Assembly (NCBI GenBank): GCA_027039295.1
Contig: JALWEW010000020.1
Span: 1 to 5,535, forward strand
DNA length: 5,535 nt
Direction: 5' to 3'
Source of the DNA: Acidilobaceae archaeon
GTDB lineage: Archaea; Thermoproteota; Thermoprotei_A; Sulfolobales; Acidilobaceae
This document shows, piece after piece, positions 1 to 5,238 of the stretch (positions are counted from its first letter, which is position 1; each line of letters opens with the position of its first letter). The position numbers and the translations under genes were made by a program. The notes below the pieces were generated by a model, which made no database searches, was not told the origin of the DNA, and saw only the letters and a list, made by a program, of their open reading frames with translations.

Positions 1-495
1 CCTCCCCGCGTCGTCTAGGGCCTCGAGGACTGCCCTTGGGAGCCTCTCGAGCAGCAGCTCCTGGGCAGCGCCACCGAGGATCCTGCGGGCCCTACTAGGC
101 AGCCCAACCCACACCCTGAAGACGACCCTATCCCCGAGGACCTCCACGGCGCTCCTCCTGATGATCACGGGCCCAGGCCTGGGCACCCCCAAGAAGCCGC
201 TATGGCCCTCCCCCATCCGGCTCGAGAGCCTCTTGAGGTGACGCCACAGCCTCCTATACAGCCAATCAGCGAGGGGCGCCGGGTACCCGGGGAGCCCTGG
301 GGGCAAGCGCTCCCGGGGAGCCTCCACCACGGCCACGCTCGGAGGGGCGAAAGGGTCCCCCTGGACCCTCGAGAGCCGGACCCCTAGAACCCCGACCCTG
401 GAGCAGGCAGATAGGAGGTCCTTGTAGGCCTTGTAGCCCCTGCCATCGATCCTACGTAGCACGCTCTCGATGCTCTCCCTACACCCACCCGGCAA
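1..495 (-). CDS. ABC-class ATPase (COG3044 / ABC_ATPase family), N-terminal part, cut by window edge
   Basis: The minus frame is open from a stop at 505-507 to position 1, so about 165 N-terminal residues are visible and the rest lies outside the window. Two segments match the family of predicted ABC-class P-loop ATPases (COG3044; trypanosome MRB1590 is a relative): RRIDGRGYKAYKDL at residues 14-27 and VQGDPFAPPS at 44-53. A third, VGLPSRARRILG at 130-141, fits the later part of the same N-terminal domain. The Walker A, signature and Walker B motifs are expected beyond the edge. Family members are cytosolic ATPases, possibly nucleic-acid binding; the exact role is not known to me. I chose TTG at 493-495, which leaves 15 residues before IDGRG and has a weak AGGG about 7 nt upstream. 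GTG at 460-462 is the alternative. The gene follows the surface-protein gene on the same strand after 46 nt. Family call firm; start uncertain. Confidence 0.85.
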   Translation of the reverse strand, partial: MPGGCRESIESVLRRIDGRGYKAYKDLLSACSRVGVLGVRLSRVQGDPFAPPSVAVVEAPRERLPPGLPGYPAPLADWLYRRLWRHLKRLSSRMGEGHSGFLGVPRPGPVIIRRSAVEVLGDRVVFRVWVGLPSRARRILGGAAQELLLERLPRAVLEALDDAGR

Positions 496-529
496 TAGCG
501 CGCCCTACAGCCGCGGCGCCGAGGGCGAG

Positions 530-541
530 GGCATTAATGCC
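530..541. promoter_or_regulatory. 12-bp perfect palindrome, possible promoter of the ATPase gene
   Basis: GGCATTAATGCC is a perfect 12-bp palindrome in the short gap right after the stop codon of the upstream surface-protein gene. Its AT-rich core is TATA-like. On the minus strand a start about 26 nt further on would fall near 509, just ahead of the TTG start at 495. It may be a weak promoter, a regulator site, or chance. Position and symmetry are the only evidence. Confidence 0.3.
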
Positions 542-2977
542 TCACGACACAGAGCCGAACCGCAGGATATTCCAGGCCCTCAGCGCTGAGTAGACGATCT
601 CCTCCACTATAGTCCTAGGCGGAGCCCCCACACCGCTCGTAACGTTCCAGGCAACCTCTATCGGGTTGAGTATTATCGTGCCATTAGCGAACACGCCGTT
701 ATCATAGACCCTCAGAGCCACGTCACCGAACAGCGTCGGACTAGAGGAATTGTCAGCATAGAATGTGGCGTCCCACACGACTACATCAGTCCAGTTGATA
801 CCGCCCGACGCCAGTACCTTGACGGCCTCGCTGAAGTTCAACACGTTATAGAGGTAGAAGGCGTAGTTCTCGGCTCTAGCCTCCAATCCAGCAGGCGTTA
901 TAGAGAGGTTGAAGGGACCACTGACTATAGCGGCGTAGCCACCCTCATAGACCTGCATGTCGAGGCTGGAGAGGTTGCCGTAGGGCCAAACCCAAACCCA
1001 GTGATACTCCGCAATATAGTCGCGCAGCACCGAATCGTCGACGCCACAGGAGCCCAAGACATCACCTATACTAGTGTTGCCTTGGAGCCACAGTATGATA
1101 GCGTACTTAGGCGGGCTCTCAGTATTGAATAACAGGTTACATAGAGTGGTGGTGTTGGTTATAACGGTGTAGCCCGTAACTCCAGCGTATCCAAGTTCAT
1201 CCTTGACAAGATTCAGTATAGTCTCGAGAGCGTCTATCTTAGCCTCGGTTATATTAGATATGTTGTACTGGTTTGCATAGCCTATAGCGTTGATGCCATT
1301 GATAAGGGACGGATCCGGTATCGCGACGACGTAGACTGGCGGGCTCTCCTTGAAGAAGGGATTCAATATGCCATACTCTACTATCACGTGCTCTAGGGTG
1401 AACGTAAAGTCCTTATAGCATTCATACCCGTATCCATCCCAGTCTCTATAGTTGTCATAGAATAAGATTCCAACACGATAGATGCCATCACGCTTGACCG
1501 GGAACGTTACATCCACATGGTACTGCTTCGGCTTCTCATTGGTATAGGGAAAGTCCTTCTCACCATAGATGAACCAGCTATTAGTACTGTTATCATATTT
1601 CCAGACAACAACGGAGAATATCCTGAGAGGCCTGAAGGATGAAGGGCAACCGGTTCTCGAGGAAAAAGTATCGGTCCAGTAGTAGTTTATCTTAGCAGCT
1701 ATATGTATAAAGTCTACTCCACTTATATCTCGTGCAACCATGTAAGTCCACACTAATGCATCTGTTGATGTATCTCTATCATAGTCTGCATCTATATCGG
1801 TTGATGTGGATATCGTGGGGCCGTTGAGGAGGCTATAAAAGGTGATTTCATCGACACCATTGCCATCAAAGTCAAGTCGGATTATCGAGCCAGTTGTATT
1901 ACCTAACACATATGGTTGTCCACAGGTCACATTATCTATTATGCGTCCTCTAGAGTCTATCACGAGTATCTGAAAGGCGTAACCGCTAAAGTACGTCGTG
2001 TCCTGTGCATCATATGTTCCGATGTATCCATGTATTTCTATGGTATAACCACTTGGCACATATATATAATCATAATATAAAACGCCACTGCAAGATAGGC
2101 TGCTCGATCTAGGCTCTACGTAGACATAAATGTCCTCGGCGGGGATGATTTTAAGGTAATAGAGTCCGGGATACTCTGGATCGTTGTAGATGAATGATTC
2201 GATGAAATTAAAGTCGCTTGGATCCCCTAACCAATCGGTACTTACGACTCTTATTGGTGGCGTCCAGGCATAGGCTTCGCCTTCCTTCATTAGGGCGTTG
2301 TAGCCTATGAGTTTGAATCCGCTTTGGGTGATGTATATGCCTCTGGGTATTGAGTAGGCACCGGCGCCTCCGCCGCCCCCGCCTGGGGCTGAGAGGAGGG
2401 TGCCACTATAGCCCCCGCCGGATATTGGGTGGAGGATTCCATCGCTCGACTCGACCCGCACGACTAGGTTTGCTGCTACTGGCATTATGTTTGTCTTGTT
2501 GAATACTACAACTAGGACATCGCCGGGCTGCAGTACTATGGGTTGCCCTCTGGGCACGGGTGTGCCTATGTAGCCTTGTTGGAGGTTGGGGTTAAGGTAC
2601 ATCTCGGCTATGATAGTGGTGGTGTTAGGCAAGCCATGGGAGAGGTCTACTATGGCGTAGACGCTATGACTAGCGATGTCTATTAGGTAGAGCTTGTCCA
2701 GCTTGACAGGCACAGTGCCAGTATTGTTGATGAAGGCGCCCGGGATCCATCCTAGTTGCTGGTATATGCGGGAGTAGGGGTTTACGGGTCCTATACTAAG
2801 CTTCTCATCGTACCTGAACATGCGCTGTTCTAACTGGAGCCTCTGGGCTGTCAGGCTCCTCTCGGCGTTGTAGTAGGAGTTGAGTATTATGGGTACTGCG
2901 AACATGAATATGAGTGTGAGTACTATGAGCCCACCTATGATCTCAGCTTGCCCTCTCCGTTGTTTGCCTCTAGGCGT
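542..2977 (-). CDS. Large secreted pilin-like surface protein with class III signal peptide; probable non-canonical (ACG) start
   Basis: The first ATG (2903-2905) starts inside a hydrophobic helix, but the frame stays open to 3073. The 24 codons before it encode PRGKQRRGQAEIIGGL plus the rest of the helix: a basic tip, a prepilin-peptidase-type site (RRG|QAE) and a membrane segment at about residues 13-34. No ATG, GTG or TTG exists in any frame between 2906 and 3060. ACG at 2975-2977, with AGGGGGG 7 nt upstream, is the best candidate start and gives 811 residues. After the helix come a charged segment (37-60), a beta-rich region, a glycine linker (about 198-206), a beta-rich middle with an acidic loop DFDGNGVDE (369-377) and a nearby DIDADYDRD, and an alpha/beta-looking C-terminal region (about 543-811) that I do not recognise. 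I count 17 N-X-S/T sequons, as expected for a glycosylated extracellular protein. It is probably anchored in or assembled at the cell surface, perhaps as an adhesin (inference). It lies 64 nt after the Fur-family gene and is likely co-transcribed with it. DNA at about 1680-2280 is clearly AT-richer than its surroundings. Confidence 0.75.
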   Translation of the reverse strand, partial: TPRGKQRRGQAEIIGGLIVLTLIFMFAVPIILNSYYNAERSLTAQRLQLEQRMFRYDEKLSIGPVNPYSRIYQQLGWIPGAFINNTGTVPVKLDKLYLIDIASHSVYAIVDLSHGLPNTTTIIAEMYLNPNLQQGYIGTPVPRGQPIVLQPGDVLVVVFNKTNIMPVAANLVVRVESSDGILHPISGGGYSGTLLSAPGGGGGGAGAYSIPRGIYITQSGFKLIGYNALMKEGEAYAWTPPIRVVSTDWLGDPSDFNFIESFIYNDPEYPGLYYLKIIPAEDIYVYVEPRSSSLSCSGVLYYDYIYVPSGYTIEIHGYIGTYDAQDTTYFSGYAFQILVIDSRGRIIDNVTCGQPYVLGNTTGSIIRLDFDGNGVDEITFYSLLNGPTISTSTDIDADYDRDTSTDALVWTYMVARDISGVDFIHIAAKINYYWTDTFSSRTGCPSSFRPLRIFSVVVWKYDNSTNSWFIYGEKDFPYTNEKPKQYHVDVTFPVKRDGIYRVGILFYDNYRDWDGYGYECYKDFTFTLEHVIVEYGILNPFFKESPPVYVVAIPDPSLINGINAIGYANQYNISNITEAKIDALETILNLVKDELGYAGVTGYTVITNTTTLCNLLFNTESPPKYAIILWLQGNTSIGDVLGSCGVDDSVLRDYIAEYHWVWVWPYGNLSSLDMQVYEGGYAAIVSGPFNLSITPAGLEARAENYAFYLYNVLNFSEAVKVLASGGINWTDVVVWDATFYADNSSSPTLFGDVALRVYDNGVFANGTIILNPIEVAWNVTSGVGAPPRTIVEEIVYSALRAWNILRFGSVS

Positions 2978-2984
2978 GGCGCGG

Positions 2985-3012
2985 CCCCCCTGTGGTTGCT
3001 TGTGGTGGGGGG
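2985..3012 (-). promoter_or_regulatory. C6/G6 hairpin covering the putative SD of the surface-protein gene
   Basis: On the minus strand six C (3012-3007) and six G (2990-2985) can pair around a 16-nt loop that carries ACCACA twice. The G-run is the only SD-like sequence ahead of the proposed ACG start at 2977, so the hairpin would hide the ribosome site. A smaller stem (CTCTC, loop GGC, GAGAG at 3026-3038) lies just after the Fur-gene stop. Translation control is inferred from pairing alone. Confidence 0.35.
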
Positions 3013-3041
3013 TCTTAGGGTTTGCCTCTCGCCGAGAGCGG

Positions 3042-3482
3042 TTATTGGTGCTCGGGGTATACCACGGCGTTTATCATTGCTAGCCTGCCCTTTATGCCGT
3101 GCTGGCGTAGCTTCTCCTCTATTAGCCTTGCTATCTCCTCGTCGTGTACGTCTATTATCTCGGCTGACCTGGGGTGGAGGACGTTTATGTGTGGCTTAAC
3201 ATCCACTTCTACCCTCGTCTCGCCCTCCCAGGAGAAGAGGCGTATTAGGCCCAGCTTCTCTAGTGTGAGTAGGAAGGAGTAGAGCGTGGAGGTGCTTATC
3301 GTCGGCATCTCGGCTTTGACTGCCTCCAGTAGCTCCTTGAATGATGGGTGCCTCTTGTACCTCCTCTCGAGTATCTCGAGTATCTTAAGCCTCTGGGGGG
3401 TGAGCTTGTAGCCGTTCCTCCTGAGGGTCTCGGCCGCCCTAGCGGCCCAGCCCCTGCCTGCCTCCTCCTGGCTTGTATGCAT
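3042..3482 (-). CDS. Fur-family metal-dependent transcription regulator, lacking all cysteines
   Basis: A 146-residue cytosolic DNA-binding protein of the Fur/PerR/Zur type. The N-terminal winged helix shows LRRNGYKLTPQRLKILEIL (residues 20-38), a recognition helix around ISTSTLYSFLLTLEKLGLI (62-80) and a wing SWEGETRVEV (84-93). The C-terminal part has HINVLHPRSAEIIDV (98-112), which lines up in register with HYHAICENCGKIVDF of Bacillus PerR. His45, His98 and Asp111 match PerR His37, His91 and Asp104, and Asp94 may match Asp85. His93 is replaced by Asn100, and the zinc-site CxxC is replaced by His103/Ser106. There is no cysteine anywhere, so the Cys4 structural zinc site is absent, while a regulatory metal site looks partly kept. 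I chose ATG at 3482 because GAGGTG (3492-3497) lies 9 nt upstream; the GTG at 3494 is part of that SD. The gene is divergent from the small pilin-like gene and upstream of the large one. Family sure; metal unknown. Confidence 0.9.
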   Translation of the reverse strand: MHTSQEEAGRGWAARAAETLRRNGYKLTPQRLKILEILERRYKRHPSFKELLEAVKAEMPTISTSTLYSFLLTLEKLGLIRLFSWEGETRVEVDVKPHINVLHPRSAEIIDVHDEEIARLIEEKLRQHGIKGRLAMINAVVYPEHQ

Positions 3483-3490
3483 TTCTAGTG

Positions 3491-3497
3491 GCACCTC
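3491..3497 (-). promoter_or_regulatory. Shine-Dalgarno deciding the Fur-family start
   Basis: On the minus strand the sequence reads GAGGTG followed by a 9-nt spacer and ATG at 3482. It is a strong match to the complement of the archaeal 16S 3' end. The overlapping in-frame GTG at 3494 cannot use it, which settles the start at 3482. Confidence 0.7.
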
Positions 3498-3515
3498 ACT
3501 TCCACATAGAAGGCG

Positions 3516-3528
3516 GGGCCTCCGGCCC
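3516..3528. promoter_or_regulatory. Inverted repeat GGGCC-TCC-GGCCC beside the Fur-gene TATA box
   Basis: A perfect 5+3+5 inverted repeat directly abuts the minus-strand TATA box on its downstream side, between box and likely transcription start. A bound dimer here would block the Fur-gene promoter. It may be a regulator site or a chance GC palindrome. Confidence 0.35.
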
Positions 3529-3535
3529 TTATATT
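3528..3535 (-). promoter_or_regulatory. TATA box of the Fur-family gene
   Basis: On the minus strand AATATAAG lies in GC-rich DNA about 50 nt upstream of ATG 3482. A start 25-27 nt downstream falls near 3505, leaving a short leader that contains the GAGGTG SD. The same transcript probably continues into the large surface-protein gene. Confidence 0.6.
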
Positions 3536-3559
3536 CGCGTGGTATGGCTCATACCCGCG
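3536..3559. promoter_or_regulatory. 24-bp imperfect palindrome between divergent TATA boxes, candidate operator
   Basis: CGCG-t-GGTATG-GCT-CATACC-CGCG is a 10+10 inverted repeat interrupted only by one unpaired T (3540) and a 3-nt centre. It touches the upstream (BRE) side of the Fur-gene TATA box and ends 13 nt before the TATA-like element of the divergent pilin-like gene. Its size and symmetry suit a homodimer, most simply the adjacent Fur-family protein. That assignment is inference from position; no consensus is known to me for this regulator. Confidence 0.5.
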
Positions 3560-3572
3560 ATCGGGGGCTATG

Positions 3573-3580
3573 CATAAATC
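3573..3580 (+). promoter_or_regulatory. TATA-like box of the small pilin-like gene
   Basis: CATAAATC stands out in GC-rich DNA. A start about 25 nt downstream falls near 3601, just ahead of or at the TTG codons that could begin the gene. A second AT-rich stretch (3529-3535, TTATATT) is more likely the divergent Fur-gene box. Confidence 0.45.
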
Positions 3581-3615
3581 TACCCGCTTCCCCTACCGCG
3601 TTGGGGCCGTTTGGT

Positions 3616-4416
3616 TTGCCTATACTCGCAGAGGCCTCCAGGCGCGGGAGGGCGGGGCAGGCCTCGGCTATAAGCGTGGCTATACTCACCGCCGCCGTCC
3701 TAGCCCTCGGCTTGGCCTTGTATGGCTACTTCGCTGGCCACGCGAGGGCGGCCCAGCTCCAGCAGGCTCTCGTGAGCGCTTACGGCGACTACTCCCGGGC
3801 CCTCGCAGTCCACGTGGAGGCATCCTATGTTAACACATCAACTCCAACACCCACCGCCTGCTATGTTGTCTCGATCAACAACATCGCCGGGGCACCCGTG
3901 AGGGCCTACCTAACAATTCTACCCGCCGCCCAAGGCCCTCAGGGTGTGCCGATCCTCGACCCCGCGATCTCGAGGATCCCCCTTGACACCACGCAGACGC
4001 CCCCGAAGCTCACCGCGCTCCCCTACTACATAGAGGACGTCAACGGGGACGGGGTGCTAGATGTAGTAGGCTCCGGGGGCAGGGTGGTGCCGGGCAACCC
4101 CTGGCTGCCCAGCTGCGACGAGATATACTACAGCACCACCTACCAGATCGAGGCCCTCCAGCCAGAGTACGTGCCGGCCAACGAGGTAGAGCTCGGCCTA
4201 TCCGGCCTGAGCCTAGCAGGGCTAGCCCAGTCAAAGCTAGGCGTGACCCTCAACGAGACGCCAGTCTGGGGCTTCACACTGCAACCCGGGGGCAAGCTTA
4301 GCCTATTCATCTACGTGGAGCTGGCAGGCAACCCCCAGAGCCTCAGCCTCGCCTCCATCATGAGCTTCAATGGGAGGTACTACGTGGTAACGCTTACCAA
4401 CCTCCCCGTCACCTAG
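3616..4416 (+). CDS. Small secreted pilin-like protein with class III-type signal peptide
   Basis: About 266 residues. The N-terminus has a basic stretch SRRGRAG, a probable prepilin-peptidase site (RAG|QASAIS, cut after residue 14) and a hydrophobic helix SVAILTAAVLALGLALYGYF at about 20-39; then an extracellular, mostly beta-looking domain. An acidic loop DVNGDGVLD near residue 141 has the spacing of EF-hand/dockerin or FG-GAP-like calcium loops. There are two Cys outside the helix and two sequons (NTS, NET). The protein would be inserted by Sec and either assembled as a pilin or kept on the surface. Glu at +5, common in true pilins, is absent. Three in-frame starts precede the cleavage site: ATG 3544, TTG 3601 and TTG 3616. 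ATG 3544 sits inside the operator palindrome and upstream of the TATA element, so it is unlikely. TTG 3616 has GGGG 9 nt upstream; TTG 3601 would be leaderless. The gene is divergent from the Fur-family regulator and very GC-rich. Confidence 0.7.
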   Translation: MPILAEASRRGRAGQASAISVAILTAAVLALGLALYGYFAGHARAAQLQQALVSAYGDYSRALAVHVEASYVNTSTPTPTACYVVSINNIAGAPVRAYLTILPAAQGPQGVPILDPAISRIPLDTTQTPPKLTALPYYIEDVNGDGVLDVVGSGGRVVPGNPWLPSCDEIYYSTTYQIEALQPEYVPANEVELGLSGLSLAGLAQSKLGVTLNETPVWGFTLQPGGKLSLFIYVELAGNPQSLSLASIMSFNGRYYVVTLTNLPVT

Positions 4417-4520
4417 GGCTAACCGCCCCGGGCCTGTGGGGAGGGGTGGCAACACCGAGCCCCCCGAGGCGCTGGGGGCTGTGGGGATCCCTAGTGTGGC
4501 CGAGGCCCCTCCTAGCCTAG
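4417..4520. other. GC-rich convergent spacer with inverted and direct repeats
   Basis: This spacer lies between two genes that end towards each other. It holds a 7-bp stem AGCCCCC/GGGGGCT with a 9-nt loop (4458-4480), a small stem GGTG-GCAA-CACC with a GNRA-type loop (4445-4456), and a 9-bp direct repeat CTGTGGGGA (4434-4442 and 4479-4487). There is no T-tract of the kind known from archaeal terminators, so a terminator role is only possible. No open frame or known RNA gene was recognised. Confidence 0.4.
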
Positions 4521-5123
4521 CTATTTGTAGAGTATGGCCTCGGCTCTTCTGTCTACGGCGTGGATTGGGGGTAGCTTTGATATGGTAGGGGCCGTGACTG
4601 TTATCACTATGGCGTGCTCGTCTGGCAGGTAGTCCCACTGGGCCTCCTGCTTCGAGGCTATGGGGGGCTCTATGCCCTCCTCTAGGTAGTAGTAGACCTC
4701 CATCGTGGCCCCCTTGGGGGTCCAGTAGATCCTGAGGCGGTCGGCCATGAGGTCGCTGCCCTCGAGGGCGTAGAACTCCATCTCTATCGCTGGCGTGTCG
4801 GGGTCGAACTCTATCATCTCGAGCTCGAAGCGGCCGCTGGCGTGGAGCCTCCTGAGAACGGGCTCCACCAGGCCCCTCCAGGCCTCGACCCCGTAGTATA
4901 CTAGCTCCTCGAAGATGCTTACGGCCTTGTGCTCCTTCCTCACCCTGAGCTTGTCGGCCCACTCCCCGATGAGGCCCCTATAATCCGCTATCACGTCCAG
5001 CACTATCGAGGCGAGCTCCTCCCTCGACACCCCAAGCCTCCCGGCGAGCTCATCGAGGGCCTCGGCGTCGCCGGGGTCGAGGCTCGCGCACACCTCCATC
5101 CTACCGGTCTGCTCGCCCGCCAA
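4521..5123 (-). CDS. Unknown protein with ribbon-helix-helix-like N-terminus
   Basis: About 200 residues from TTG 5123, or 192 from ATG 5099. Residues 10-45 (EVCASLDPGDAEALDELA... then GVSREELASIVL) have the strand-helix-helix pattern of CopG/ribbon-helix-helix DNA-binding domains: a short strand, an SLDP turn, an amphipathic helix, GVSRE and a second helix. The rest is a helical segment (about 46-105) followed by alternating strands rich in Glu, Tyr and Trp (about 106-200), which I do not recognise. There are no signal peptide, membrane helix or catalytic motif; it is probably cytosolic. I prefer TTG 5123 because AGGGGTG lies 8 nt upstream and a TATA box (CTTATAG, 5161-5167) is placed for a start near 5138; ATG 5099 has no well-spaced SD. 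A longer frame reaching 5204 would run through the rps26e promoter and is unlikely. Divergent from rps26e, it might regulate that promoter or itself, but this is speculation. Confidence 0.7.
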   Translation of the reverse strand: MAGEQTGRMEVCASLDPGDAEALDELAGRLGVSREELASIVLDVIADYRGLIGEWADKLRVRKEHKAVSIFEELVYYGVEAWRGLVEPVLRRLHASGRFELEMIEFDPDTPAIEMEFYALEGSDLMADRLRIYWTPKGATMEVYYYLEEGIEPPIASKQEAQWDYLPDEHAIVITVTAPTISKLPPIHAVDRRAEAILYK

Positions 5124-5160
5124 CGAATGGGCACCCCTGGGGGCTCGTGGCCCTCGACTC

Positions 5161-5167
5161 CTATAAG
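5161..5167 (-). promoter_or_regulatory. TATA box of the ribbon-helix-helix-like gene (could also act on the plus strand)
   Basis: It reads CTTATAG on the minus strand. A start 25 nt downstream lands near 5138, giving a very short leader with GGGGTG and then TTG 5123. On the plus strand the same bases read CTATAAG and could drive a longer rps26e transcript starting near 5189. Confidence 0.45.
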
Positions 5168-5179
5168 CCCGCCCTAGGG

Positions 5180-5228
5180 GCTCCCAAGGATTTAAACCCT
5201 CCACCCCACTGGGAGCTTGAGTGGGGTG
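5180..5228 (+). promoter_or_regulatory. Interlocking inverted repeats over the rps26e promoter and SD
   Basis: Two perfect inverted repeats interlock: GCTCCCA (5180-5186) with TGGGAGC (5210-5216), and CACCCCACT (5202-5210) with AGTGGGGTG (5220-5228). The second right arm contains the SD GGGGTG (5223-5228). In RNA the two helices would have H-type pseudoknot topology, sharing base 5210. They can only act in RNA if transcription starts upstream of 5202 (or of 5180 for both); the TTTAAA at 5191-5196 predicts a later start. They may instead be protein sites on the DNA. Confidence 0.4.
5191..5196 (+). promoter_or_regulatory. TATA box of rps26e
   Basis: TTTAAA preceded by a purine-rich CAAGGA that could serve as the BRE. 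A start 25 nt downstream falls near 5217-5220, giving a leader of about 20 nt with GGGGTG 10 nt before ATG 5239. This is the expected layout for a strongly expressed crenarchaeal ribosomal gene. Confidence 0.55.
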
Positions 5229-5238
5229 TCATATCCGG

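Noticed and set aside
202..387. Plus-strand open frame of 61 codons
   Set aside because: It is the antisense shadow of the ABC-class ATPase fragment, which shows clear family motifs; the plus-strand translation is proline/arginine-rich with no recognisable pattern.
2991..3006. Direct repeat TGTGGT-TGCT-TGTGGT
   Set aside because: Only two 6-nt copies in the hairpin loop; too short to call a repeat element or regulator site on its own.
3007..3012. C6/G6 runs as a phase-variation tract for the surface-protein gene
   Set aside because: No start codon exists upstream in any frame that slippage could bring into phase, so a length change in these runs would not switch the gene on or off in an obvious way.
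2880..3282. Three overlapping plus-strand open frames
   Set aside because: They are antisense to the Fur gene and the surface-protein N-terminus, both of which have recognisable protein motifs; these frames have none.
3483..3494. GTG at 3494 as start of the Fur-family gene
   Set aside because: The GTG is part of the GAGGTG SD that serves ATG 3482.
3544..3615. ATG at 3544 as start of the small pilin-like gene
   Set aside because: It lies inside the operator-like palindrome and upstream of the likely TATA box, and would give an unusually long pre-signal; the codons up to 3615 lack the high GC third positions of the rest of the gene.
4303..4962. Long minus-strand open frame of 219 codons
   Set aside because: It overlaps the 3' end of the pilin-like gene, the spacer and most of the 4521-5123 gene in another frame; the Arg/Gly/His-rich composition is typical of a GC-rich shadow.
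5124..5204. Extension of the ribbon-helix-helix-like gene to GTG 5204
   Set aside because: It would run through both TATA elements of the divergent promoter region, and the extra residues look like translated non-coding DNA.
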